Source of the DNA: Brachymonas sp049977365
GTDB lineage: Bacteria; Pseudomonadota; Gammaproteobacteria; Burkholderiales; Burkholderiaceae_C
Length of the DNA stretch: 64,000 nt
Assembly (NCBI RefSeq): GCF_049977365.1
Contig: NZ_JBNGEN010000008.1
Location: forward strand, 42,000 to 105,999
Direction: 5' to 3'
Shown: piece by piece, positions 17,785-26,390 of the stretch
Layout of the letters: each line of letters begins with the position of its first letter
Numbering within the stretch: the first letter of the stretch is position 1
Program-made: the position numbers and the translations under genes
The notes under the pieces: model-generated
Told to the model about the DNA's origin: nothing
The model's database searches: none
The model's input: the letters and a program-made list of their open reading frames with translations, nothing else

Positions 17785-18252
17785 TCAGGCGGCCTGCACC
17801 GACTGCCAGTCGACCACGAGCTGATGCAGCATGCCGGCATCCTCTGCGTGCATCATGCGTTCGCGCAGCTCGCCATCGCTGAGCATCTCGGCGATTTCGG
17901 AAAGAATTTCCAGATGCTTCTGCGTGGCCGCCTCCGGCACAAGCAGAAAGATCAGCAGGCTCACAGGCTGATCGTCGGGCGCATCGAAGCCGATCGGGTG
18001 TTCGAGCTGGAACAGGGCAGCCAACGGCGCCTTGAGCCCCTTGATGCGGCCATGCGGAATCGCCACTCCGTGCCCCAGGCTGGTCGATCCCAGGCGCTCT
18101 CGTGCAAAGAGACTGTCGGTGATGAGGGCCCGATTGAGGTGATGCAGTTCCTCGAACAGGAGGCCGACTTCTTCAAATGCACGCTTTTTGCTGCTGGCGT
18201 CCACATGGACGACCACCTGCTCAGCCGGAAGGATGGAAGCTAGACGATTCAT
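17785..18252 (-). CDS. ptsN: Nitrogen-PTS enzyme IIA (PtsN)
   Basis: EIIA(Ntr)-like phosphoacceptor of the nitrogen-related PTS, a regulator that acts on potassium transport and other targets in several proteobacteria. 155 residues. The phosphorylated His sits in GHGVAIPHGRI; LLVPEAATQKHLEILSEIAE in parts is the family C-terminal signature. I start at the ATG giving MNRLASILP; a TTG four codons upstream is less likely. No clear Shine-Dalgarno is visible. It lies between hpf and hprK as in relatives, but the rpoN gene that often precedes hpf is not present in this window. Confidence 0.94.
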   Translation of the reverse strand: MNRLASILPAEQVVVHVDASSKKRAFEEVGLLFEELHHLNRALITDSLFARERLGSTSLGHGVAIPHGRIKGLKAPLAALFQLEHPIGFDAPDDQPVSLLIFLLVPEAATQKHLEILSEIAEMLSDGELRERMMHAEDAGMLHQLVVDWQSVQAA

Positions 18253-18530
18253 AGAAACAGCCAAAAAATACCGTCTGCATTATGCACAAATGTGTGCCAT
18301 GCCCTACGGAAAAACCCGTACATGCCTCCAGCGGAGCCGTGATCGCGTACCCCATCCCGGCGGCGGCTTCCATTTTGAAAACGAACGCCTGACATTTCCC
18401 TGTCCGGCATTCCGACCCTGCAACAGGGTTATTGCCCATCTGCAGCCCTTGCTGCAGGCCTTTCATGCGCCGGCACCCCGCAGAATGCAGGCTCCGAGGC
18501 ATTCAGGGTGTCCATGATGCCACCATGCCC
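18253..18530. other. Intergenic region upstream of ptsN
   Basis: No gene seen. A CATAAT (-10-like, minus strand, 18279-18284) lies 27 nt before the ptsN start with no good -35. It is next to an imperfect palindrome (GCACA/TGTGC around 18284-18297). Since hpf has its own terminator, the ptsN-hprK promoter should lie here. Confidence 0.4.
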
Positions 18531-18563
18531 ATAAAAAAGGCAACCGCCACCACGGCGGTTGCC
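18531..18563 (-). terminator. Intrinsic terminator after hpf
   Basis: Perfect 10-bp stem GGCAACCGCC/GGCGGTTGCC with a 5-nt loop, followed on the minus strand by a T run. Lies 83 nt after the hpf stop and separates hpf from ptsN. Confidence 0.9.
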
Positions 18564-18646
18564 CGGAGAAAGAGTCCCTGCACAGTCAGGGGATGAAGCG
18601 CGCAGCCTCACTCCTCTATGCGCAGGGCATCAGTCCATGCATCCGA

Positions 18647-18982
18647 TCAGACGTGTTCCATGCGCTTCTGCGCCTGGGCCTGGTAATCCTGCAGTTTTTC
18701 CTTGTATCGGCCCACCTGGCGGTCGAGCTTGTCCATGAGGTCGTCGATGGCAGCATACATGTCGTGCTGGCTGCTTTCGACATGGAGCTCATCGCCCTTG
18801 ACCAGCATGTTGCACTCGGCATGCTGACGGCGTTCCTTTTCCTTTTCGTTGAGGATCGACAGGGTCACCCGCACATCGACCACCTGATCGAAATGGCGCA
18901 GGATACGCTCCAGCTTGGTGGACACGTAGTCGCGCAGGGCGGGAGTGACTTCGAGATGGCGTCCGCTGATATTGAGATTCAT
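18647..18982 (-). CDS. hpf: Ribosome hibernation promoting factor, short form
   Basis: HPF/RaiA family protein of 111 residues that binds the 30S subunit in stationary phase and promotes inactive ribosome dimers. It starts MNLNISGRHLEVTPALRDYV in parts, and has KLERILRHFDQVVDVRV and ESSQHDMYAAIDDLMDKLDRQ in parts. It lacks the long C-terminal dimerisation domain, so it is the short form. The start is set by AGGAGG immediately upstream; an earlier in-frame ATG adds 16 residues without similarity. Confidence 0.95.
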   Translation of the reverse strand: MNLNISGRHLEVTPALRDYVSTKLERILRHFDQVVDVRVTLSILNEKEKERRQHAECNMLVKGDELHVESSQHDMYAAIDDLMDKLDRQVGRYKEKLQDYQAQAQKRMEHV

Positions 18983-19213
18983 GGATCCTCCTGTAGGCAT
19001 GGCAGGAATGGCAACGACCGGAAACCGCACTGCGGTGCATCCGGATGGCGGAGGTCGTCGTCACAACCCACCGCACGCATCGAACATGTTCGTTGCTTCT
19101 ACTATGCCACCGCAAAAGGCCGAAGTTCAAGCGCGCTGCACTTTTTTACCAGCCGCCTGCGGGCAAACCCCGATCGGCCCATCACGCACCCGGCGGCACC
19201 CTCACTCGCCCCT

Positions 19214-19657
19214 TCAGTAGCCTCGTGCGAGCAGCACACCCAGCAGGGGCAGCACCAGCATCAGATGCGCCGTCCAGAACATGCGCCGGCGTGTGGCATC
19301 CACTTCGGGTGCAGGCGGCAGCACTCCGGTGCCGGCCTGCATGCGGCGCCAGCGTGCCAGAGTGATGGAAGGACGCACCGACAGCACCAGCATCACCACG
19401 AAAAGCGTGACCTTGACGTGAAAGAGCGGGTTGTGCACGTACCATTCCCAGCCCTTGGCCCCCAGGGCAAACCGTGCCAGTCCCGTGGCCAGCACCGTCA
19501 GCGCAGAGCCCATGTAGATCAGATCCACGCGCGCGAGCCGCTGCACCACGGCAGCATTCATCCAGGCCGGACGGCACAGCGCCACTTCGGCGCTCAGGAA
19601 GACGGTCATGGTCAGGATGGCGATCAGGTGGAGATAGGCAAGTACGACTTCGGTCAT
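19214..19657 (-). CDS. DUF2214-like four-helix membrane protein
   Basis: 147-residue inner-membrane protein of unknown function. It has four hydrophobic segments (VVLAYLHLIAILTMTVFL, SALTVLATGLARFAL, VTLFVVMLVLSV and MFWTAHLMLVLPLLGVLL), with WYVHNPLFHVKVTLF between helices 2 and 3 and conserved His residues, as in the DUF2214 family I remember. A haem or copper role is possible by analogy with CopD-like proteins but is not shown. I start at MTEVVLAYLH. It is divergent from aroC, 74 nt apart. Confidence 0.7.
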   Translation of the reverse strand: MTEVVLAYLHLIAILTMTVFLSAEVALCRPAWMNAAVVQRLARVDLIYMGSALTVLATGLARFALGAKGWEWYVHNPLFHVKVTLFVVMLVLSVRPSITLARWRRMQAGTGVLPPAPEVDATRRRMFWTAHLMLVLPLLGVLLARGY

Positions 19658-19731
19658 GATGGAAATGCAGATGCAGGCAGGGACTCGACTCTGGCGAGCG
19701 GCCAGCATAACTTATCCCCGATAATCGCGGG

Positions 19732-20826
19732 ATGAGTGGCAATACCCTAGGCACCCTTTTCGCTGTCACCAACTTCGGTGAATCCCACGGCCCGGCCATC
19801 GGCTGCGTCATCGACGGCTGCCCGCCCGGCATGGCTCTGTCCACGGACGACATCCAGCCCGACCTGGATCGACGACGCCCTGGCACCAGCCGCCATGTCA
19901 CCCAGCGCAACGAGGCCGATCAGGTCGAAATCCTCTCGGGCGTCTACGAAGGACGCACCACCGGCACACCGATCTGCCTGCTGATCCGCAACACCGACCA
20001 GCGCAGCAAGGACTATGGCGACATTCTCCAGACCTTCCGCCCCGGTCATGCCGACTACACCTACTGGCACAAGTACGGCATCCGGGATCCACGCGGTGGC
20101 GGGCGCTCCTCGGCCCGGCTCACAGCCCCCACGGTGGCCGCAGGGGCCGTGGCGCGCAAGTGGCTGGCCGAGCACCATGGCGTCGTCATTCGCGGCTGCA
20201 TGACGCAGGTGGGCGAGATTCCCATCCCCTTCGAGAGCTGGGACCACGTGGCCCACAACGCCTTCTTTGCTCCCTGCGCCGACGTGAGCGCACTGGAGTC
20301 CTACATGGACAGCCTGCGCAAGGCCGGCGACAGCTGCGGAGCCCGCCTGCGGGTGGTGGCCAGCCATGTCCCGGTCGGATGGGGCGAGCCGCTGTATGAC
20401 CGGCTCGATGCCGACATTGCCAAGGCCATGATGGGACTCAATGCCGTCAAGGGCGTGGAGATCGGCGACGGCTTCGCCAGCGTCGCCCAGCGCGGCAGCG
20501 TCCACGGCGACTCCCCCACGCCCCACGGCTTTGCCAGCAACCATGCAGGCGGCATCCTGGGCGGCATCAGCAGCGGGCAGGACATCGAGGTGTCCCTGGC
20601 CATCAAGCCCACCAGCTCGATCATGACGCCCCGCAACTCCATCACCCTGACCGGAGACGCCACCGTGGTGCAGACCAGGGGCCGGCACGATCCCTGCGTG
20701 GGCATTCGCGCCACCCCCATCGCCGAAGCGCTGCTGGCGCTGGTACTCATGGAACACGCCCTGCGGCAGCGCGCCCAGTGCGGCGATGTGCACGTCGATA
20801 CCCCCGACGTGGCCCGGCTGGGCTGA
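19732..20826 (+). CDS. aroC: Chorismate synthase
   Basis: Converts EPSP to chorismate with reduced FMN, the last common step of aromatic amino acid synthesis. 364 residues. Signatures: the start MSGNTLGTLFAVTNFGESHG in parts, GRSSARLTAPTVAAGAVARK in parts, RGSVHGD and the C-terminal RHDPCVGIRATPIAEA in parts. There is no Shine-Dalgarno, and a GATAAT lies just 6 nt before the ATG, so the mRNA may be leaderless (see findings). Followed closely by two genes on the same strand. Confidence 0.98.
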   Translation: MSGNTLGTLFAVTNFGESHGPAIGCVIDGCPPGMALSTDDIQPDLDRRRPGTSRHVTQRNEADQVEILSGVYEGRTTGTPICLLIRNTDQRSKDYGDILQTFRPGHADYTYWHKYGIRDPRGGGRSSARLTAPTVAAGAVARKWLAEHHGVVIRGCMTQVGEIPIPFESWDHVAHNAFFAPCADVSALESYMDSLRKAGDSCGARLRVVASHVPVGWGEPLYDRLDADIAKAMMGLNAVKGVEIGDGFASVAQRGSVHGDSPTPHGFASNHAGGILGGISSGQDIEVSLAIKPTSSIMTPRNSITLTGDATVVQTRGRHDPCVGIRATPIAEALLALVLMEHALRQRAQCGDVHVDTPDVARLG

Positions 20827-20845
20827 CTCCCCGAAGGGCACGTCC

Positions 20846-21745
20846 ATGCGCTCGCTCTCCGGCTGGATCTCTGACCATCTGCTGCGCCACCGCATCCTGA
20901 GCGACCTGGAAGAGGCCGGTTTCTCCGAAGCCGACTGCATGGCCGTGGAGAGCACCTCCTGCATGTGGGAACAGGTCAGCCTGTTCTATCGGCAGGGAGG
21001 GCGCGTGGTCACCCTCCGCGACGGCTTTTCTGCAGCCAGCGGCGCTCCGGACCAGATCACCATCTACCGCCCTGAAGACCCCGCCGACTGCATCCACTCC
21101 ACCTACGCGACGCTCGCCCACGAGCTGGGCCATGCCCTGCAGGAACCCGACCAGTGGCGCCCTCCGGGTGACTTCGCCACCGCCGATGCCTATGCCCATG
21201 CACGCGAGCTGGGTGAAGCCCATGCATGGCTCAACGAATACCTCCTGTGCATCGCCCGCGCCGACAATGCTCCCATGCCCCGCCTGGAGCTGCACATCGA
21301 GAACCGAGAGGATTTTGGCACCCATGTCGTCGAGCCCTTCTCCCTGATCGTGCAGTGGCACCACGAAGGCGCCTCGAATGCGGTCATTCTGGAACGCCTG
21401 GCCGAACTCAACTCTCACATGTTCCCAAGCGGCATGGGCCCCGGCAACCACAAGACCTATGGCCAATGCAACCGCTGGGACTACCTCATGGCCACCGGCC
21501 ACCATGAGGTACTCGACAGCTTCTCGGCCGCCATGGGACGTGCCCCCCTGCCCGACGAGCAGAAGGTTCTCATGAAGTTCCATCTCCAGGGCAACTGCGT
21601 GCAGGATCCCATCGTCCCGGCCCTGTTCGAGACCGTCTACCAGGTCTACCCGGACGGACGGCCCGAAGCCCTGCTGGGCGCCGCAGCAGCCCCTGCTCCC
21701 GCCCACGGAGCTCCCGCACAACCGGCGGCGTCCGCCACCATGTGA
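20846..21745 (+). CDS. Unrecognised protein with HELGH zinc-peptidase-like motif
   Basis: I do not recognise this 299-residue protein. It carries HELGH at residues 92-96 (LAHELGHALQE), the HExxH zinc-binding and catalytic motif of zincins, and acidic residues 25-35 positions later (ELGEAHAWLNEY) that could give a third ligand as in gluzincins. No signal peptide or membrane segment is seen, so it looks cytoplasmic. There are several Cys (31, 39, 82, 135, 208). The C-terminus is an Ala/Pro-rich tail. It starts 19 nt after aroC, and alkB follows 25 nt later, so the three may be one transcript. Start chosen at MRSLSGWISD because upstream codons overlap aroC. Confidence 0.72.
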   Translation: MRSLSGWISDHLLRHRILSDLEEAGFSEADCMAVESTSCMWEQVSLFYRQGGRVVTLRDGFSAASGAPDQITIYRPEDPADCIHSTYATLAHELGHALQEPDQWRPPGDFATADAYAHARELGEAHAWLNEYLLCIARADNAPMPRLELHIENREDFGTHVVEPFSLIVQWHHEGASNAVILERLAELNSHMFPSGMGPGNHKTYGQCNRWDYLMATGHHEVLDSFSAAMGRAPLPDEQKVLMKFHLQGNCVQDPIVPALFETVYQVYPDGRPEALLGAAAAPAPAHGAPAQPAASATM

Positions 21746-21770
21746 CTCGCCCCCGCATCTCCGGTCTGCC

Positions 21771-22400
21771 ATGCCCGACGACCTGTTCGCCACTCCGGGC
21801 CTGCCCCCCATCAATCTGATCCCCCGGGATGGCGTGCTGCATGATCTGGGCACCATGCTCACGGCCCGCGAAGCCGACGCCGCCTTCCAGGCCCTGCACG
21901 CTGAAGCAGCATGGGAGCATGACACCCTGCGCATGCAGGGCCGCACCGTCGTCACCCGCCGCGAAATCGCCTGGCACGGCGATCCCGGCATGGTCTACCG
22001 CTATTCCGGACGCCCACACGCCGCAGCCCCCTGGACCCCGACGCTGCAGCATCTACGGGACGAGGTGAGTCTTCTGACCGGCTCCACCTTCAACTCCTGC
22101 CTGCTCAACCTCTACCACGACGGCCGCGAAGGCATGGGCTGGCACAGCGACGATGAACCGGAACTCGGCCCCCTGCCCTGCATCGCCTCCCTGAGCCTCG
22201 GAGCCACCCGGCGATTCCGCTTCCGCCATCGCAGCATGCCGCACACATGCGAACTGCTGCTGCATCACGGACAGCTCATCGTCATGGCGGGTACCCTGCA
22301 GCGCCACTGGCAGCACGCCCTGCCTCCCATGACAGGCATCCGGGAGCCGCGCATCAACCTCACCTTCCGCACCATCACGCTGCCACGTTCTGCCCGCTGA
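21771..22400 (+). CDS. AlkB-family 2-oxoglutarate/Fe(II) dioxygenase
   Basis: Oxidative demethylase of the AlkB family, expected to repair alkylated DNA or RNA bases. 209 residues, close to the short AlkB/ABH2-like forms. The iron ligands are seen as HSDDE (His125, Asp127) and the His in HWQHALP (His182), and the 2-oxoglutarate-binding Arg pair is in RINLTFR (Arg194, Arg200). YRYSG and LNLYHDGREGMGWH are further family motifs. Located after the HELGH protein gene with a 25-nt gap. Confidence 0.92.
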   Translation: MPDDLFATPGLPPINLIPRDGVLHDLGTMLTAREADAAFQALHAEAAWEHDTLRMQGRTVVTRREIAWHGDPGMVYRYSGRPHAAAPWTPTLQHLRDEVSLLTGSTFNSCLLNLYHDGREGMGWHSDDEPELGPLPCIASLSLGATRRFRFRHRSMPHTCELLLHHGQLIVMAGTLQRHWQHALPPMTGIREPRINLTFRTITLPRSAR

Positions 22401-22494
22401 CCTCACTTCGGCCCCCTCAGTCGCCGCGTCGCAACAGGCAGAAGGCCCCATGCCCCATTCGACCACCCAGCAGGTTTCGCACCACCACTCCGCA

Positions 22495-22524
22495 CTGCCA
22501 TGGTGCATATTGCAGTGCGATAAT
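22495..22524 (+). promoter_or_regulatory. Possible corA promoter
   Basis: CTGCCA, 18-nt spacer, GATAAT, 189 nt before the corA start. It lies in the 312-nt gap after alkB (22401-22712), which otherwise holds no recognisable gene. Confidence 0.4.
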
Positions 22525-22712
22525 TCCGTGCATTCCCTCAACGGCATTTGCCCTCCCCTCATGGAACCCAGCCCGAGTTGCTGGCTTCCGCGCGACTGAC
22601 GACGGTCCTTCTCCCGGACTGGCCGCACGCGACGGAAGCCAACCCCGCCCCTCCGTGCCCTGCCGGTCGCGCCTTCCGAGGTGCGACTCCGAACCGTGGA
22701 TGAAACGACCCC

Positions 22713-23699
22713 ATGCTGAACATTTTCACGCTGGCCAACGGCCGCCTGTTCCAGGAAGAAATCGAGTCGCTCGAAGAGCTCACCCGCTTCAAGCCCATCT
22801 GGGTCGACCTCGAAGACCCGACCATGGAAGAAAAGCGCTGGATCAAGCAGCACTACGGCCTCTCCATCCCCGAAGATGCGATGGACGAGGACATCGAGGA
22901 ATCCGCCCGCTTCTACGAGGAAGACAACGGCGAACTGCACATCCGCTCCGACTTCCTGGTGGCTGACTTCGACGACCCCAGCACCGAGCGCGTGGCCTTC
23001 ATCCTCAATCAGAACAATCCCGAGCTGCGCAGCTTCAACATCCTGTTCTCCATCCACGACGACACGGTGCCTGCCTTCCGGCTGATCCGCATGCGGGCCC
23101 GCCGCATGCCCGGGCTCATCACCGATGCCAAGGAGCTGCTGCTCAAGCTCTTCGATGCCGATGTCGAATACAGCGCCGACACGCTCGAAGAAATCCACCT
23201 CGCGCTCGAAAAGGCCAGCGATCAGGTTCTCAAGGGCGACGTCACCGACGATGTCGCCGGCGAAGTGCTTGGCACCATCGCCCGCCAGGAAGACATGAAC
23301 GGCCGCATTCGCCGCAACGCCACCGACACCCGCCGTGCCGTGAGCTTCATGATGCGCAGCCGCATGCTCACGGCCGAGCAGTTCGAGGAAGCCCGCCAGA
23401 TCATGCGCGACATCGACTCGCTCGACAGCCACACCACGTTCCTGTTCGACAAGATCAACTTCCTCATGGACGCCACCGTCGGCTTCATCAACATCAACCA
23501 GAACAAGATCATCAAGCTGTTCTCGGTTGCGAGCGTGGCCCTGCTTCCCCCCACGCTGGTGGCCAGTCTCTACGGCATGAACTTCAAGTTCATGCCCGAA
23601 CTGGAATGGAAATTCGGCTATGCCTGGGCCATCGTCCTCATGATTGCCAGTGCGCTGCTGCCCATGTGGTACTTCCGGCGACGCGGGTGGCTCAAGTAA
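22713..23699 (+). CDS. corA: CorA-family magnesium/cobalt transport protein
   Basis: Inner-membrane divalent cation channel, 328 residues. A long acidic N-terminal cytoplasmic domain leads to two C-terminal membrane helices. The signature YGMNF sits at the end of the first (IIKLFSVASVALLPPTLVASL in parts), and the second is FGYAWAIVLMIASALLPMW in parts. The C-terminus is basic (RRRGWLK). The full-length pore motif supports magnesium or related cation transport. Single gene with its own long leader. Confidence 0.95.
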   Translation: MLNIFTLANGRLFQEEIESLEELTRFKPIWVDLEDPTMEEKRWIKQHYGLSIPEDAMDEDIEESARFYEEDNGELHIRSDFLVADFDDPSTERVAFILNQNNPELRSFNILFSIHDDTVPAFRLIRMRARRMPGLITDAKELLLKLFDADVEYSADTLEEIHLALEKASDQVLKGDVTDDVAGEVLGTIARQEDMNGRIRRNATDTRRAVSFMMRSRMLTAEQFEEARQIMRDIDSLDSHTTFLFDKINFLMDATVGFININQNKIIKLFSVASVALLPPTLVASLYGMNFKFMPELEWKFGYAWAIVLMIASALLPMWYFRRRGWLK

Positions 23700-24011
23700 G
23701 CCGCCTGTCGGGTTCAAGGCGCATGCTCCGGCCACAGACACGCCGGCATACGCTCCCTTTTGAAGCATGTGCGCCTAATTGGAGCAATGCAGGGTTTCTC
23801 TGGAACACTCTTTCCGACAGCCGCGCGACATAATTGACGCACCAGATTCTCCGCTCTTCGCCGGATCATGCGCACACGAGACAGACACCCCCTCCCGCCC
23901 CGCAGGGATGCGCGCCAGGCTTCCTCGCCGGCACAGCCCCCGATCGCCCCGACACCGGACACGTCCAGCCACACCGCTTCCCGGACGCCTCTCCCGGAAC
24001 AGGCCCACACC
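23700..24011. other. Intergenic region between corA and the MerR gene
   Basis: 312 nt. No gene or clear terminator seen. CATAAT at 23829-23834 is a weak -10 candidate without a matching -35. An open frame runs through the second half into the MerR gene but shows no protein similarity. Confidence 0.4.
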
Positions 24012-24779
24012 ATGACCATCGAGGAGCTCGCCTCACAGGTCGGCATGACCGTGCGCAATGTCCGCGCCTACAACAGCGCGGGGCTCCTGTCCCCTCCCAC
24101 CCTCAAGGGACGCCTTGGTCTGTACGGTGACGAACATCTCATGCAGCTCCAGGTCATCCGCACCCTGCGGGGACAGGGCATCAGTCTGGAACGCATCAAG
24201 GCCGTCTTCACCGAATCCGGCGACCAGAGCGGTCTCACGCCCTGGCTGCGTCTCGGCAACCTCGCACGCACCCTCACGCGCCACCTGCCGCCCGACTCCG
24301 AACCACAGCGCATCTCGGTGGAAAGTTTCGAGGACAAATGGCAGGAAAACCTCACCCCTGCCATGATCGAGCTCATGCACAGGAGCGGCCTGCAGCGCAT
24401 CCTTCCGGGCGGCACCATCGAACGCGACAATCCCGAGGTGGAGGCCGTGGCCGACCGCATGGTCGAGCTGGGCATCCACCTGGAGCAGGCACTCGAGATT
24501 CAGGCCACCATCAGCCGCGAACTCCGGCTGGTGGTTCGCAGCTATCTCCGTCTGCTGCTGTCGGCCCTTTCTGCCCAGCAGACCGGACACAGCCCCGGCC
24601 ATGCCTCTGCAGAAGCCATGATCACAGAAGGTCCCCAGCTGCTCATGCAGGCCATCAAGGGCATGCTGCCTGTCCTGCTGAGTCAGGAAACACAGCGCAT
24701 GGCCGAACTCGAACAATCCATCGTGCCCCCACCCCCTTTGGCACAGCAGGCTTCAGCACGCGCACAGAACGACCGCTGA
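24012..24779 (+). CDS. MerR-family transcriptional regulator
   Basis: 255 residues with a MerR-type winged helix at the N-terminus (MTIEELASQVGMTVRNVRAYNSAGLL in parts, then LYGDEHLMQLQVIRTLRGQGISLERIKAVF in parts). The C-terminal 180 residues are helical and unlike the short dimerisation coil of metal sensors; no Cys metal-binding site is seen, so this is an effector-type or MlrA-like member of unknown signal. I start at MTIEEL, the domain N-terminus; a longer frame adds 48 Pro/Arg-rich residues. Convergent with the terC gene. Confidence 0.85.
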   Translation: MTIEELASQVGMTVRNVRAYNSAGLLSPPTLKGRLGLYGDEHLMQLQVIRTLRGQGISLERIKAVFTESGDQSGLTPWLRLGNLARTLTRHLPPDSEPQRISVESFEDKWQENLTPAMIELMHRSGLQRILPGGTIERDNPEVEAVADRMVELGIHLEQALEIQATISRELRLVVRSYLRLLLSALSAQQTGHSPGHASAEAMITEGPQLLMQAIKGMLPVLLSQETQRMAELEQSIVPPPPLAQQASARAQNDR

Positions 24780-24847
24780 TCTGCATCTGGCTGCAGGGCC
24801 CCTTGGTGCGGTGGCTGTCTGCAGCAGCAGGCTCGGGCCGAGAAGAC

Positions 24848-25594
24848 TCAGTGCTCCGAAGGTTCCGAGACCGCCGGTGCTTCCGCTTCTCCCAGGCGGG
24901 CATTGAGCTCCTCGATGGCTGCCCGACGATTGCGCCGATGCGCCAGGTGCCCCGCCACCAGAATCAGCAGCGTCACAGCGACCACCACGCCCCAGTACGC
25001 CACGGGACGCTGCGCAAAGAAGGCTTTCAGCCCCCACGGCTCGCTCACGATCATCTTACCGGCCGTCACGCCCAGCACCCCTGCCCCCAGATAGGTGATG
25101 ATGGGAAACCGGTCCACCACCTTCAGCACCAGGCTGCTGCCGAACACCATGATGGGCACGCTGATGAGCAGCCCCGCCACCACCAGATCCACGCGCCCAT
25201 GCGCTGCGCCTGCCACCCCCAGCACATTGTCGATTCCCATCAGGGCATCGGCCACGATGATGGTCCGCAGCGCCCCCCAGAACGTAGTGGCCGAAGGTCC
25301 GGCCTCCTCGCCGTGCCCCACATCCGCCAGCAGCCGATAGGCGATCACGACCAGACCCAGTCCGCCGATCAGCATCAGCCCCGGAATGCGCAAAAGCCAA
25401 ACCACCCCGATGGTCATCAGCGTGCGCACCACTACAGCTCCGACAGTCCCCCACACAATGGCCTTGCCCTGCAGGTGGCGCGGCAGGGAACGCGCAGCCA
25501 GCGCCACCATGATGGCGTTGTCCCCCGCCAGCAGCAGATCGATCAGCACAATGGCCATCAGCGACGACCACCAGGCCGCAGTCAGCAATTCCAT
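24848..25594 (-). CDS. TerC-family integral membrane protein
   Basis: 248-residue membrane protein of the TerC/YjbE/Alx superfamily, linked in other bacteria to metal ion (especially manganese) efflux or metal loading of exported proteins. Signatures are IVLIDLLLAGDNAIMVALAARSLP in parts with the acidic pair in LLLAGDN, and the second-half repeat IIVADALMGIDNVLGVAGAA in parts (ALMGIDN). About seven hydrophobic spans are visible, with a charged C-terminal tail. Start chosen at MELLTAAWW with AAGGAG 6 nt upstream. I looked for a yybP-ykoY riboswitch upstream and did not find one. Confidence 0.9.
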   Translation of the reverse strand: MELLTAAWWSSLMAIVLIDLLLAGDNAIMVALAARSLPRHLQGKAIVWGTVGAVVVRTLMTIGVVWLLRIPGLMLIGGLGLVVIAYRLLADVGHGEEAGPSATTFWGALRTIIVADALMGIDNVLGVAGAAHGRVDLVVAGLLISVPIMVFGSSLVLKVVDRFPIITYLGAGVLGVTAGKMIVSEPWGLKAFFAQRPVAYWGVVVAVTLLILVAGHLAHRRNRRAAIEELNARLGEAEAPAVSEPSEH

Positions 25595-25866
25595 GATTCT
25601 CCTTTGTGATCGGAAAGGAGGCTCCGCATCCATCTCCGACTTCCTCGCCCGGAGCACACAGACGCTTGCCTCATAGAGAGGATGCCCACAACGGGCATGA
25701 CCTTTTTCTGGTTCTAGTGTAGCGAGCCCACTCCCTTGACCACAGAGAAACGGAACACGCACCTCCTGATGCATCCTGCAGCATCAGCACAACCAGAAGG
25801 CCATCGCCCTCCCGAAGTACATCGCCATGCGCAGCCCTGGAGGCAGCGGGTTGATACCGATGTCTC
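25595..25866. other. Intergenic region between terC and the atpC terminator
   Basis: No gene supported here. It is the leader of the terC gene; a short hairpin (GCCCGTTGTGGGC type, about 25682-25700) is present. Not a recognisable riboswitch. Confidence 0.4.
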
Positions 25867-25902
25867 AAAAAAAAGTCCACACATCCCGAAGGAGGTGTGG
25901 AC
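25867..25902 (-). terminator. Terminator of the atp operon
   Basis: Minus strand: stem GTCCACAC/GTGTGGAC with a further TCC/GGA pair inside, followed by eight T. Lies 58 nt after the atpC stop. Confidence 0.92.
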
Positions 25903-25959
25903 CTGGGAGCCTCTGGCTCCCCCGGCATCCTGCCCAAAGGCAGGGACGCGAGGAGGTGC

Positions 25960-26376
25960 TCAGTGCTTCTGGCGGAAGCGGCGCAGCGCAGCGAGCTGTG
26001 CTGCCATGACAGCCAGTTCAGCCTGTGCAGTCGCCACATCGAAGTCGGTCTTGGCGTTCTTGAGGGCTTCCTCGGCCGCCTGACGCGCCCGATTGGCCTT
26101 CTCCTCGTCCAGATCCTTGCCACGGATGGCCGTGTCGGACAGAACCGTCACGCCGTTGGGCTGCACTTCCAGAATGCCACCGGCCACAAAGACGAATTCC
26201 TCGTTGCCATCTTCCTTCTGGATGCGAACCGACCCCGGCTTGATGCGCGTGATCAGCGGCGTGTGGCCGGGCAGAATGCCCAGCTCGCCGCTCTCGCCGG
26301 GGAGTGCCACAAAGCGTGCCCGACCCGAGAAGATCGACTCCTCCGCGCTGACGACATTGACGTGCAGGGTATTCAT
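25960..26376 (-). CDS. atpC: ATP synthase F1 epsilon subunit
   Basis: 138 residues: an N-terminal beta-sandwich (MNTLHVNVVSAEESIFSGRA in parts, GELGILPGHTPLITRIKPG in parts) and a C-terminal helical hairpin ending RFRQKH. It couples the gamma stalk to the c-ring and inhibits ATP hydrolysis. Last gene of the operon, 14 nt after atpD. Confidence 0.97.
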   Translation of the reverse strand: MNTLHVNVVSAEESIFSGRARFVALPGESGELGILPGHTPLITRIKPGSVRIQKEDGNEEFVFVAGGILEVQPNGVTVLSDTAIRGKDLDEEKANRARQAAEEALKNAKTDFDVATAQAELAVMAAQLAALRRFRQKH

Positions 26377-26390
26377 TCAGCGTCCCCTTT

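Noticed and set aside
25595..25780. yybP-ykoY manganese riboswitch before the TerC gene
   Set aside because: TerC-family genes often have one, but the conserved loops are not found in this leader.
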